Shown here in pieces: positions 12,397 to 25,100 of a stretch of 64,000 bases of DNA. The DNA is from Cinnamomum chago. Lineage: Eukaryota > Streptophyta > Magnoliopsida > Laurales > Lauraceae. The translations under genes were made by a program, and so were the position numbers. Every line of letters begins with the position of its first letter. Position 1 is the first letter of the stretch. A model generated the notes under the pieces. It did no database searches, was not told the DNA's origin, and worked only from the letters and a program-made list of their open reading frames with translations. Location: contig CP142457.1 of NCBI GenBank assembly GCA_038049695.1, positions 56,168,501-56,232,500 on the forward strand. The letters are read 5' to 3'.

Positions 12397-13240
12397 CAGT
12401 GGCGGATCCAGGATTTTCATTTAGGTAGGACAAACAATGGTAAATTGAAAAAATGATACCCCTGGCAAGAAAACCTACAATATCACTCATTTCCCTAAGA
12501 CCAAAAATACAAAATGGAGAGCATAATTGTGAAAATTATCCAATAGATGTAACAATTAAGGCAAACATGATACAACAACAATCTAATCAAATCATAAACC
12601 CAAAGGCACATGGTCAAATAAGAAATACAATTCACACTAGATCCAATTTTTAATTTCTTTAAATCAAACAGTCTATGCCTAAAACCTATAAATCAAAATC
12701 TCTTCCATCAAAATAAGATTCAATCGACACAAATTACAAGGACAATAGGAGTTATATCGCGGATCAACAAAAGGAAAAGTTAGACAAATGTTTGAAATCG
12801 TAATGAAAGTGGAAGAAAAAACATGCAAAAGTACTCCCGATTATCTTTTCTCTATGGATTAGTAAAAAATAAAGAAATAATTGATTTTCAATACCAAATA
12901 ATCCAAAAGGGGGAAGTAAAAAGAAAAAGGAGGAAAAGAAATCCAATAACCCTTATAGGTAGCAAAGCTAGATCGGATCGAGAGGGACTTTCTGAGATTT
13001 GATTAATTTGCGAATAATCGAACCATGAGTTTTGTGGGAAGACGGTAGTAGAGAAAATGTTAGAAAACAAAAAAGAGCATTTTTTAAAAATAAAGGAGGG
13101 AAGGAGATGAAGTCTTAGACATAAGACACGTGGGGCAATTTTTTGGACAAATGTGGGGCATGACGTAGGGCCCCATTTGATGATCTTGAGACTTCAAGAT
13201 GTGACCTGGGCGGCCGCCCCATATGGTCACAATTTGGGCC
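12397..13240. mobile_element. Possible hAT-type relic, right end unsure
   Basis: CAGTGGCGGATCCAGGATTT at 12397 matches a terminus I have met at the edges of non-autonomous DNA elements in many plant genomes. A convincing inverted partner is missing. The GC-rich palindromic word GGGCGGCCGCCCC near 13210 may be the decayed other end. The interior is AT-rich and contains no transposase. Confidence 0.3.
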
Positions 13241-14699
13241 CGCCCATGTGTGCATGCCAATCTAATCCATCCATTCTATTTCCACCGTCCCTTTGATCTA
13301 CACCATCAGGTAGCTAAGATCATTTGATCAGTTCAGTTAAGAGTCATAGATCATGCCCAACTCCTTTTCCTATGCTCATGTCATGATTCCAGCTGATTCT
13401 AATGTGGTGCCAAATGGGGCATATGCAGCTTTTCTTCAGCAAAAAGGAAAGATTCCCTGAGCTTCTTTCAGTAAATACCTTGACTGGCCTATATATACAG
13501 ACATTATTCTACAAGCGACAACACCCACTTCGTTTTCTGAGGCATTATTTGAAGACAAACCTGCAAGCAACGAAGATTTTCACTGCATTGCTTTCAAAGA
13601 GTAGAAAACAACAAAATATATCTTCCGTGAACTTTGGGAATTAGTTTGACTGTCAGTTTTGTATAGATTTTGTACATTTTTAGCCATAATTTCACATATT
13701 CTGAATTATACCTTGATTTATACAAGAGTATTTAATCATACCTTGGTTTTACCAGGTTACATACCAAATTTACATTAAAGTAAGAACAGCATATTAAACA
13801 TAGTTTGAAATGATCCATTATTGTTTAAGTAGATCAAAAGTTGTTAGTGCTTAATCTTTCTACTCTTCGTTGCATGTATTCTTTGAAATTGAGCAATGCA
13901 CTCATAATGGTCTTGTCTTGAGTATGACACTTCTTCACTAATATTGTTTCTAATACTAATCTGAACATTATTGTAAAGCTGGTAAAATGGTAATATATAT
14001 ATATATATTTATATATTTTAAAAAGAGATAAGATATTGAATTATTTATTACTTGATTATTAAATTCAAGCTTGATTATTTTTGTTTTTATTTTGTTGAAT
14101 TGGGCTATTGCTCCCGGAGTAATAGAGTACCCAATGATCTATCCGCGGCATGTGTGAGGAACTAATTAAAGTGCCTACACCACTCAACCGTGGATTTGTT
14201 TGATTTATTATTTGATTATAGTAATTAAGATTCATAGTTTATAGGTGCTGTTTTTATATTATTTAATTTAAAATTACTTAAATGTTACGATGAACACTCA
14301 AATCCTACATTATTGATTTGCAGAATCGAATACCATGTACCAAGTTCCAACATGTACTCATCATATTCATTCAATTACTTAGCTCCTATCAAGTTCTGAC
14401 TTTTGGTGCTTTCTTCTTCTTTTTTCTTCTTTTCTGATAATAATGGCGAAAGCAAGATATTAGTAGAATTGAAAAGAGCTCCCCAATTCATCTGTTATTG
14501 TCGTGAAGCTGGCAGATACATGGCCCCCAGATGCAGAGGTTTCAATCATGCTATTTTCTGCCATGATTTCTGATGCTCTAGATAAAAAATATGGAGGAAT
14601 ATGATCATATATGTTTCATGTATTAATTAGCTAACACCACATACTTCCTAGCAATCATGTCATATCATGCACATTTTCTCAAGTCACAACATGCCACTC

Positions 14700-14704
<5 letters not shown>

Positions 14705-14730
<26 letters not shown>

Positions 14731-14731
14731 T
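14705..14731. repeat. CT microsatellite
   Basis: An uninterrupted CT dinucleotide run of about 13 units. Confidence 0.9.
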
Positions 14732-15030
14732 TTATTGCATTAGAAGGCAAATCGAACAAATCTTAGCAGGTAACACCTTTTTTTTTTTTTTAAATGCTTC
14801 TAACTCTAATTTTCCAAGACAAAAATAAAGAGAACTACTTTTAGATGCCGTTGACTTCGCACTGGACGGCTATGATGAGATGAACAACTGTGCTGTTTCA
14901 GGAGACAAAATCATAAACTTTACTATGTATAAAAAAAAGAGGTGTGATGCCAAGAATAATGGGAACACCTTTGTTTTTGTGGCTAGTGGTAGGGCAGCTC
15001 ATGTTCTCTTGTCACTCTCTTCCATTGTAT

Positions 15031-15077
15031 CACAGCTTTACCAACCCACTAACTCTTGTGGATTGGTAAGAGCTGTG
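15031..15077 (+). other. Short hairpin
   Basis: The left arm CACAGCTTTACCAACCCAC (15031-15049) pairs with the right arm GTGGATTGGTAAGAGCTGTG (15058-15077) across an 8-nt loop. The pairing has one bulge and one mismatch, about 18 pairs in all. It does not extend outward. It is too short for a standard plant miRNA precursor and more likely a foldback remnant. Confidence 0.4.
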
Positions 15078-17761
15078 GAACCATATATCTATCAGCTTAA
15101 TTACGAAGAAACAAACATACTTTAGTGAGAATGTTTTTCGGTGGACCTTCAATCATAAGCACAAGGATGATTGGATTAGGAATAAACACAATAATCACAA
15201 CATTCAAATAAGTGGTCCCATGCCATCCATCTCAATCCAATCCCAAAAGCAAGGATTCAAAAATAATAATAAATAAATAAACAAACCATAAAATGATGTG
15301 TGAGTCCAACACATACTGTTCAATAAGGACTCATCACCAGCCACACCTAATCAAAAGTGGGTCATTCCCTTTTTTGAGTACATCCACTTCAGGTGATGTC
15401 TCATGCATGTCTCCCCATCAGATGTGTGGTGTATGTATGTGAGTGAGAAAATTCGAGCAGTGGCACTAGTGAGTGATCTTGTGGATAAGATAGGGCAATA
15501 TGAAGGTTGGCTGGAAGTGAGTGTGTGTTTTGGTTGGTGGTTTTGATCCTTCAAATCTGGTTGCGTGTGGATCCTGGATCTCACTTTGCCTGCCATTTAA
15601 GAAAATCAGGAAAGGAAAGCCAAAAAGTGCAGAGAAAAGGATTTGGGCTGGCTTGCGGTTAACTAAGTCAAGATTCTCATACTTGAGGTTTTATCTTGTG
15701 GGGCCATATTTTGTTTGTTTTATGTGTCTACACAACATCCACTCCATCCATTATGAAGAATGATGGGTTCTCCCAACCTTTTAAGAGTGTGGCCGGCCCT
15801 CGGATACCCTAGGAATGAGTGTGAGAAAGAGAAACTGCAACCACATTTGTCATCCCCTTAGAAAAAGAAAATGGTTTACTTTCCATGTTGAGGACCTTTT
15901 ATCTAAAGGGCGCGGACCATCTTGAAAATGTGGCTACAAAATTAAATATTTTTAAAGGCACACTTGTGTAGCTTGCTTTTGTGGAATTGAAAGTTCATGG
16001 ACTTTCAATTTACTTTCTTTTTTCCAGTAGATTCATGAGAAATTAATCTCATTGCTTTCAATATTTATCCTCGTAGAAAACCACTCTTAATAATATTCAA
16101 GTGAGTTTACTATAAAAAAAATTAACCAATACTTATATATATCAAACAAAGAAAAATATTCTCTATGAAAAAAACGGTTACACAATCGTGCGCTTAGATA
16201 CGATAGATACCATTTATATGTTTGGCAAACAACAAGTAGATCCAAAATATGTGGCCATCTTGGTGGGGTCCACTCCACAAGCCAAAATGCAAGATGTATA
16301 AGTTGGCTATAGATTAGGGGTGTAATAAAAATCGAAAAAATGTAACTTTTCTAAAACCTTTTCATTTTTCTAACCAAAATGCCATCCAAAGTCCTAACAT
16401 CATATCCTCTCCCAACTGTTGTTCTTCCAAAAGTGCACAAAAAATACAATATACTAAAAAAGAAAAATCTACATTCACTAACATAAAAGAACATTTACTA
16501 TATTAATGTTAATGAGACACTTGGGCCTTAGATTTTATAATTTTCAACATGAGATAATCGCTAAATTAAAGATCATTCGAAAAAGGGAAAAAGAAAAAGA
16601 AAAAAAAAAGAACAAAAAAAAGAAGAAGTGTTCTTTACGTGATGGTAGGGCCTAAGGTACGAGCATATGTCAACTAAAGCTAGGACCTGAAATGTAGTTT
16701 CTTTTGGACTTCTAGGGTTCTCAAACGTTGGTAAATCTTACTCTATATGATGTGGACAATGGGTCTTATAATGATTCATTGTTCTATCGTAAGTAAAAGC
16801 ATATGTATTTGTTGCATTATAAAGTGTAAAAAAGTTATCCTATCCAGATGTAATTTGGAGATGTCATGACGATTGGTTTGAACTTGATGCTATATTAATG
16901 CATCCAGTTAAGCGCAATTCTACTCACAACAAATCATGGGTCTTTGTTGACTTCAATTCGACAAAATAATGACTGTAAAAGGTATATTTACACATTTACA
17001 GCAATTGCTCATGAAGATATCAGAATTGTTGTGTAGGTGAGTCGTATTGATTTTTGTGCTATAATGTCCAAACGCGAGATCATTCTCATGATGTGCAGCT
17101 ATGTCTATCAAATCACAATTGATTCCTCTTCCTACCTAGATCAAAAGGAGTTTGTATTTTCGTAAATGTTAAATTAAGAATTCTTTTGCTTTTCATGGAA
17201 GTGAATACATAGGAATCCATGAACCATGGCAAAATATAATTAAAAAGGTGAAGCAAGATGGATAATGGACCTTGACTTTTCTAGTATAAATAGGTATTCA
17301 TTTTTTGTCTCTCGTTCGTCCATCTTTTATTAAACGAGAGACTCTATGATGGTTATTTTTGACATTTACCTTTAATTAAAAAACTTTAACTACTTTTAGA
17401 AATAAATGTCTAAAGTTTTTAGAAATTTAATTATATGAAACAAATGGGCCCTAAATCATTGATTATTAGAGCAGCAGCAAATTCTTCGTAGTCTTGACGA
17501 CGCTAGTTACATTGTTGGCATATATATGGTAATGATAGGAATCATAATTTTAAAGTTCAACTCAATGTCTTACAAAAAACAAAAAACAAAAAACAAAAAA
17601 AGTTCAACTCACTGGGCAACTCAGTATGGCAATAAATTAACTTGGATGACCAGTTTCAGTGATGAGCCATCTTTTGGAGAGTATATATATTACACATGTC
17701 CTCCCAAATTTTCAACAAGAAAAAAGTCTATGTAACATTTTTTTTTCTTCTGGGCTGCTCC

Positions 17762-17934
17762 TCTTTTTTTTTCTTTTCATTATATCGGATGGTTCCCAAT
17801 CTTTTGGATAGGATTAATCCCTCCTGGCCGAAAGGAAAGCCGAGTAAACTCTCTTGTAGCCTCAATGTGGTAGTGCAATTTCGAACCTACAACTTTCAAA
17901 TATAAACCGTGATACTAGGCCAACTGAGCCATCA
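17762..17934 (-). mobile_element. tRNA-derived SINE, minus strand
   Basis: Read on the minus strand, the head contains the A-box-like word GGCTCAGTTGGCC (17930-17918) and the B-box-like word AGGTTCGAAAT (17888-17878). A body follows, then an A-rich tail seen on the plus strand as the T-rich run near 17735-17780. The body aligns by eye along its length with the copy near 20.8 kb, making this a dispersed SINE family. Borders are approximate. Confidence 0.6.
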
Positions 17935-18012
17935 TTTGGGAATGGAGCTGCCTCGTATGACTAATGAAAATCACCGGTTGACTCATCAAAATCAAAGCGA
18001 GACCAAGTTCTT

Positions 18013-18038
18013 TCTCTCTCTCTCTCTCTCTCTCTCTA
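18013..18038. repeat. CT microsatellite
   Basis: An uninterrupted CT dinucleotide run of about 13 units. Confidence 0.9.
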
Positions 18039-20041
18039 TTTTTTGGCTAAAATAACTAAGAGTCAAGTCTGTGAAGTTGAACTAAAACATGAAATCATCA
18101 CACTCATGCCATTATTAGCATGCAAGACAGCTATTAAGGTTGCTTTGTAGAAATTTTCTAATTTGAAGAGGGCTACATTGGTAAATGCAAATCCACATAG
18201 CGACAAACTTCCAAAATGCCATAAACGACCAAAATGCCCTTCTAAGCATGCTCATCCAGGTACGGACAACATGGGCATTTCTGTCCCTACAAATCTATCA
18301 CAACTTCCTCATATGTTTGCTAGTGAAGGGCACCTGCTGGGGGGCATGTTAGTGTTTCTTTCTGGATTTATTGTATAAACAAGTATAGTAATGTCTTACA
18401 AAAGCAGGCAAAATGGCAGTAAAACTCAACATTGGGGCCCACTGCAAATACCATAGGAGTAACTTTTAAGCTTGGTAGATTGTGCAAAACAAATATTCAA
18501 TCTTTGATTACATATGTCCTGATTTTTAATTAATATGATTGTTTAAGCATTAAAATAAGGGAATGAGAAATGAAGGGTTCGACCTGTTGTTCTAGTCATT
18601 TATTTTAGTGCCCCGATTAAATAGTTAGTGACAATAAAATGAAGGTGATAATTTGGTCACATGCAACTCATGAAAAACCCATTCTTATTCAACCATCTAC
18701 TGTGATTATAGAAATTCGAGTGGACTGGGTTTATAGTCTCTCACTTGAGCTTGATCATTGTTGTGTATTAGTGTTGCCACTGTGTCGAGCCAACTGGTTA
18801 GCCAGGTTGACTTGGCATGGTTGAGCTCGGACTTTGTTCTTAAACTAAGCTCCATTATACTCAAGTTGGGGCCCATTTGACTCAGCTTTGCTTCACCCCA
18901 ACTCGATTGAATGCTTGGCTCAAGATTGGGTTTGATTAGTTAAATTAAACATGCCAAAGCTCGAATTTAAGTAAGCTCCGCTTAATTATTACTATACATA
19001 AAACGCTTGTATGAGTGAGATAAACTGATCCAAACTCAAGTCCAAGCTCTAATTATTCATAATTGAGCTCGAGCTTGGCCTCTCAAGATTGGTTTGAACT
19101 CGGTTGGGCTTGATTTGTGATCGGCTACCAAATTAAGCTTGAGCGTGAGTGAGTCCATGGTTGGTTCATTTCCACTCATATTGAGAAGGGCTGTGAGAAC
19201 ATCTATCCTTCAATATAGATAATTGTTTACAACCACGTGATGGTGTTTTGTCATTTTTTTTTTTCATCTAATCACTAAAAAAGATCTCATATATTAAGGT
19301 CATTTGATTGAAAGGTTTGATTCTTAAGAATGGTGGCTGCGTTTTTTTTTTGTCTTAAATGAGTTTACGATGATTTTAATATTAGATTTTCATTTCTACT
19401 AGCTTCACCTGCTAGCAAACAAAATATTGTTCATATGTGATTTAACTAGCAACACCACATGAATGCAAGAAAATATTATCCTATGTACAGTTGGCATAGG
19501 AACTATGTACCAAAGGAGAACGATGAATCAATTGAGGTTGGTGGATCCTGCTTTCATTGATGGTCGTGACGCATGAAAATTGTGCGCAGGAGACGATTTT
19601 CCCTTAAATACATGCAGAGGGGATGGAAAGCCTAATCATGGACAAATTAAAGTTAAGCAAAATATCAGCCCCCTCATATTCCCAACATTAATATAATAAA
19701 GTGAAATACCTATGAGTTTTATATATATATAAAAGCATGGAATCTCTGCCAAGGCGATCACTAATTCTAATGTGACATTATCATTGATTAGAAGGAGTTA
19801 TCAGTGGCCATTATTTCTTGGCCGACCATGTTTTTATTACTTCCTTTACCAATGTTTATCTATAAGCAGTAAGCTTTCATTCTCTTTTGACCCAAACGAA
19901 TGGACGAATGTTCTCTAGTGTAGTCTACGTGGCAAGGGCCCGGTCCAAGGAGGGAGTTGGTCGACCGCTTCAACCGGTTGGTCTTTCAAGATAAAATAAT
20001 ATCAAAGGAAGGAATATATGTTGGGAATAGGACTCCAGAAA

Positions 20042-20044
<3 letters not shown>

Positions 20045-20080
<36 letters not shown>
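20045..20080. repeat. TA microsatellite
   Basis: About 18 uninterrupted AT/TA units. Confidence 0.9.
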
Positions 20081-20083
<3 letters not shown>

Positions 20084-20706
20084 AGATATATGAAATGTTG
20101 CACATTTCAAGAGAAAAGGCTGTCAGCGTCCTAAGTGCTCCTCTAATCTTAGAGGTCGGCCCTTGTGAGGTTATCCACTGTTCAGCTGTCATCTAAATGC
20201 AACTAATGAACGGTTAATAATAGATTGATCAACATGAAATTAGCCAGCCATCATTTGCCAAGCAATTTTTTTTTTCCTTTTGAAGAATATGGGCCAAGCA
20301 ATTTGGATTGTATAAAGTGGCCCTCTCCATAGAAATCTTGTGTAAAAAAAAAATTTAAAATTTAGAACTCCACCATGGGGCCCACCTAATTAAATTGTTT
20401 GACTAGACCATGATTAACAAAATTTTAGGGATATCATTATTCTCTTTTTCATCAAATAATCAATCTAAAGGTGGAAAAAAAAAACTTAAATTGATATAAA
20501 ATTTGAGGATACCAAATATACATTGAGAGCTTTTACTTTAAAAAGTTCTTTTTTTATTTTATTTTTTGTATTCCAGCTAAAGGGGTTGAAATCCAAAAGA
20601 AAACCCACACACGAAGAAAGCCCACGTAAGTGGGAAGAGAGCACCATACACGGGAGTGGAAAGGGAGCCTTGCAGGCTGCACACGAAGGAAGATTGGGCG
20701 CTCTCA

Positions 20707-20900
20707 CTTGGGGTTTTTTTTTTTTTTTTATTTTAAATAAACGAGGGTGTCCCACACCTTTGGATCAGACTAATTCCTACTTGCCAAAAGGGAGTCGGAT
20801 AAATTCTATGTGGCCTCAGTGTCTAGTGTGATAGAGCAATTTCCAATCCTCAACCTTAAAGAGTAAACCGTAATTCTATGTCAACTGAACTATATCCCTT
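20707..20900 (-). mobile_element. tRNA-derived SINE, minus strand, diverged
   Basis: This is the same family as the copy at 17762-17934. On the minus strand the head reads TAGTTCAGTTG (A-box-like, near 20890). A degenerate B-box region, GGTTGAGGATTGGAAATT, follows. The shared body includes GATCCAAAGG and GGGACACCC, and the A-rich tail appears as the plus-strand T-run at 20714-20729. The weaker B-box suggests this copy is older. Confidence 0.55.
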
Positions 20901-21758
20901 TAAGTTTGCCCCCTCACCGGTTTAACTCATGATTTCTCTAGGTCAAAGCCTAACAGGATCCGGATTGGGCGCTTTTACATCCCTATGCGTTAATGTTAAA
21001 TCTGAACCGTTTAAGCTTATGACCCATGATTACCGCAGTGGACCCCACATGATGAGGGCACGATCTTTCTTACACAGCTTTGACCAATTTCAATTAGAAT
21101 GCAACCGGTTTGACCGGTTTTTCTTAGGTGTGACCCACTTGCCACGTGGATATATTACACCTTCCTACTCGCCACAGCGTTTACTCGCATCCTTTTCCTT
21201 CACCTTCTTAACCCTCTCATTCCTGCTTTCACCACACCAAAACCACCGTTTCTACCCCAAAACCCCACATTAACCCTCAAAAACAGCCTTTTATCCATCC
21301 AAAACCGCCATCTTTTAATCATAAACCGCTTCTTGTCGACCCCTCACTGTAGCATCGAAAAAGATATCCTGTTGTCGCCATAGAATCCTTTCCTCGCCCC
21401 TATAAGATCTCTCAGACCGTGCATAAACGGACATTTTCTATCCTACACTGTTTGAATCGAACTTTCCTGGACCAAAGAAAATCGCCATTTTTTCCACGAA
21501 AAGGAAGTCTTCTTTGAAGTGACTGGCAAGTAGAAGCTCTCTGGTTTTTCAAAACCACTTTTGATTTGAAACCGGTTAGAATGAACTGCTTTCTCAGTGT
21601 ATGCTACTTCAATCTCTGTTAAATCAGTGCTTGATCGATGTCTAGGCTCTGAAAACCGCTTCATGTTCAAATCAGCTACTTAAAACCGCCTTTTGTTGCA
21701 GCGGGAAACCGCTTTTGTTGAAAACAGTGCTGTTTTGCAGTTGACTATTTGATTTTGG

Positions 21759-21884
21759 ATGCGGATAACTGATTTTGTCAAGTCAGCTGCCAAAACCACT
21801 TCGTTTGACTCGAATCAGCTCAATAAGCTGTTTTTACACGTCTCAAAACTGCTACTACATCTGCTTTTGGTCCGAATCTGTTAG
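21759..21884 (+). promoter_or_regulatory. uORF, 41 codons, in bHLH leader
   Basis: This is an ATG-initiated frame of 41 sense codons ending at TAG (21882-21884), fully upstream of the main start. Two smaller uORFs precede it, including 13 codons at 21581-21622. Whether it lies in the mature transcript depends on the unknown transcript start and any leader intron. Confidence 0.3.
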
Positions 21885-22011
21885 AAAACTGGTTCCGGAT
21901 TCGAGATTTTGCTCCAGCGGGCGAAAATCGCTTCTTTTTTTGCAGTTTACTTCCTCAGATCTCGCTATTTCATCTCCGAGATCTCTTCCTTGTTTTCATT
22001 TTAATCTGGTG

Positions 22012-22116
22012 ATGGAAAAAGGAGATGCGTTGCTGCTGATTGCGGATCCAGCGAAGAAACGAAACGGAGATCTGCGAAGGACACAAGCAGGCAGGGGATC
22101 TTGCCGCGGAAGCTAG
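22012..22116 (+). promoter_or_regulatory. uORF, 34 codons, nearest the bHLH start
   Basis: The ATG at 22012 opens a 34-codon frame ending with TAG at 22114-22116, 67 nt before the main ATG and in a different frame. Its product is basic and hydrophilic, beginning MEKGDALLL. The Arabidopsis relative bHLH155 (At2g31280) is annotated with a conserved-peptide uORF, CPuORF7, so translational control is plausible. I cannot compare the peptides here. Confidence 0.4.
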
Positions 22117-22183
22117 AAATCGAACAATCTGTTTCGCCAAAAAGCAGGATTCCTCTTTTCTTTGTGGGATTCACGAAGAAAAG

Positions 22184-25100
22184 ATGGGTTTTCATCTGAA
22201 AGAGGCGCTCCAGAGTCTCTGCTGCAGCAACGGATGGTCATATGCAGTTGTCTGGCGGTTGAAATGTCACGATTCGATGTAAGAGTAGCAGCATTTGTGT
22301 TTATTCTCTATTCTAAATACGATCCGTTTTGTTTTAATGTTTGGAATCTTTTTAACTTCATTTATGGTTTTTGGCTGCTTGTGTAGTTGTGATGTTTCCT
22401 CACAGATATGTTTGTTTTGGGGGTTGGTTCTTCATTTTGTTTTCTTCTGATTAGCATCACATTATTAGGTTAGTGCAGTTGAGTTTGGTAGGACTGTTTC
22501 TTTCTTATCATTAATTTTTTAATCTAATCTGCCTCATCTGTTTTGGCTGGTGATGCTGGTTTTGGGGGAGGTAGGGTTAACCATATGGCTGTATTTTTGT
22601 AATTTATCTTGCAACAGTTCTTCTTGACATGGATCTGTTGAGAACGTATCCTGGGACGAGCACATGATGCTTATAACAATTTGTATGATCTGAATTTGAC
22701 TTTAGAAATGTAGTTTTTTTTTTTTTTTTTGGGGTACTCTGGGTAACTTCAGTTGTTGGGTTAGAGAGAGAAGCTTTGTCTGCAGTTTCATTAAATTCTT
22801 CCAAACTAGATTTTACTTGATCTCCAAACTGGATCTTTATTTTGGTCATCTATTTATGTAGTGTAGACATGTGCGTATTTACTTAGTATATACACTGTAA
22901 TTTTATTCTAATAGCTTTGAAAACTCACGTTTGCAGCGTAGAGGAGGCCTTGCTTTTTGATAGTTTAAAACTGTCAGTATACATGAATTTCTATTTCTGA
23001 TCTTGGGTGATGTTCTGCATACCAGGTTGCTGATCCCCGTGGATGCTTACTGTGATGTTGAAAGTGGGATGGTGGTAGACCAGGTGCTTCATCAAGTGCA
23101 TGTAGTGGGAGAGGGGTATGCTTGACATTCTTATTGGATTTGGTCCTTTAACTGTTCTTATCTCACAGAGAGATCTTCCTAAGAGAAATAATATTAAAAA
23201 AAAAAAATCTTCCCATAAAAAGTGTAAAAGAAAGACAAAAGAAAAAAGCTCACTCCTTTTGGAGAGAGTATGACTTATCCAGTCAGTTTTGCCTGGTGAG
23301 ATGGAAAATCTAGTAATTGGAGAAAATTTTAACCTAGGAGAAAATTCATAAATTACTTCTTTGGTTATAGCTCCTTGTTCCAGCACATGTTTGATTGGAT
23401 CTTTCTTGGAGTTGAAGGGATTGTATCATTGTAGTTCAGAGGGCCTGGTTCCCTATCCCAGTACAGAGTGCTGCCTTTTATTAACAGGGAGTATGCAGCC
23501 CAGGGATGAGAGAAGTTCAGGAAACCTAGTTGTCTTTCCCTTCCCTCTAATGGATTGGTTCAAAGAATAGGGAAGCAAGGTTGGGCAATAAAACCTCATT
23601 TTTTTATCACTCTCCCTGCCTCTCAACTGATGGCTACTGCAGCTGGAAGAAATCTACTTGAGGTGCCTAAAATCAATATATCAAAATAATCACTGGAGGC
23701 CTTGAGCCCTTACACTAGTTGAGTTAGCAATTAGTAGACACATGCCCCTTGATCACAGATTAAAATATTTAGAGCATGTATTATTGAGCTCCAAAGAGTA
23801 CCTATAGCCTATTTGGCTATACCAGTGCAGTGCATATTTTCCCAACAAAACATTCAAAAATTGCATCCAATCACTGACCCAAGAAATTGATATGTATTGG
23901 TGTTATAATGCGTCAGACGATATTTAAACATGCTCCTTATAATTGCTTGTCTCAAGTGCATTATTTCATAAAAAGTTTTGGGAATTCATATATTACTATT
24001 CATCATCCTCATGTTAACCATGCCTCTTAGACATTTAACCTACTGTCTGCAGATGCATGATTGTGTAACTCATATAATTGAATGATATTGAACGCGGCAC
24101 CTTGACGGGGTTTATGATATGTATGCAATTTTTTTGTAGAATCATTGGACAAGTTGCTCTTACTGGGAAGCATCGGTGGATTTTCTCGGATACTTATTGT
24201 GGTGAACTGAGTACAGTAGGCTCAGCTGGCAGTCAAACATTTTTCCAGGTACAGCTACTAGTTTTGGAGCTTATTTTCCACCATTTTTCCTTGAGCAAAA
24301 CACAGTTCAACCCATGCTAGTCCAATTCTTAAATCTTGAGTTTGGTAATTAATGGTTTGATCATCACCATCACTGTCATCATCTTAGGCTTCTCCCATCA
24401 ACCTAGGTTGGCTAAATGTTTGATGATAAAAACTTCATGCAATTAGATGGTTAGAAGTACACAATGCATGTACACATATACAAAATTTGATGTTTATTCC
24501 TCAATAATTGAGATGGATACTGGATAGAATGGCAAAAGCTTATTTTTTTAGTTCCATTCATTTGCGAGAAATATTCCAATTCATTTCTTGTTATTTATAT
24601 GACTTTTAATAATTGCTAGGAGATTAGGTTCTTCTTGAACATTAATTGTGCATTTTGGAACCAGATAGACATTAATATAGCGTGGCACCAATTTATACAT
24701 ATCTCTATCTTTCTACAGGATACGGCCGAATGGAGCTATCAGTTTTCTGCTGGAGTAAAGGTTTGTGTATATTTCTTTTATAGTTATACACTTATACTTG
24801 CAATGGATATGAAATCTTACCTTATGGTCATTTAAGTTTATGATTAACCCAAAAAGGTTTGATTCTCCTTCACATTACTTCCTACATTTGATTTAATGAC
24901 ATGTCTACTCCTCATTTGCACCCATTTTGCAGACAGTTGCTGTTATTTCCGTGTCATCACAAAGAGTCATTCAGTTTGGCTCCAACCAGAAGGTTAGCAT
25001 TTGGAAAGGCATAAAAATCAGTTATTGTGCTGTTGAGAAAATATAAAGTCATCCCAATTTACTTTTCTTAAAAACACACATGTTTTCACCTAAAGATCCG

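Larger units (their letters stand above)
13241..17754. other. Intergenic, no gene recognised
   Basis: The stretch is AT-rich. It includes a CT microsatellite (14705-14731), a T-run near 14778-14791, a 47-bp hairpin (15031-15077, listed separately) and an A-rich patch near 16580-16627. Open frames of 60-80 codons (13402, 14880, 15351, 15521) have no family resemblance and no splice context that I can defend. Confidence 0.4.
17935..20706. other. Intergenic
   Basis: No gene is supported. A CT microsatellite lies at 18013-18038. At about 18780-19170 the text repeats words such as GAGCTTG, GCTCGAG and TTGGGCTTG, an unnamed dispersed repeat texture. A TA microsatellite lies at 20045-20080. Open frames across it (19957 plus, 19986 minus) simply read through the TA run. 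Confidence 0.45.
20901..22183 (+). promoter_or_regulatory. Upstream region and 5' leader of bHLH gene
   Basis: This stretch precedes the start codon of the LHW/EMB1444-like gene. A G-box, CACGTG, lies at 21143-21148 and a TATA-like word, TATAAG, at 21401-21406, placing a possible transcript start near 21430. The leader is then about 750 nt with several short upstream ORFs and about ten degenerate copies of AAAACCGCTTTTG-like words between 21280 and 21935. Acceptor-like pyrimidine-AG sites inside the leader mean a 5'-UTR intron is possible. The transcript start is inferred. Confidence 0.4.

Noticed and set aside
19957..20196. Frames crossing the TA microsatellite
   Set aside because: They encode only repeated Tyr-Ile from the simple repeat plus unrelated flanks.
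20929..21273. 114-codon frame upstream of the bHLH gene
   Set aside because: It lies in promoter-like sequence with a G-box and shows no domain or splice continuity with exon 1.
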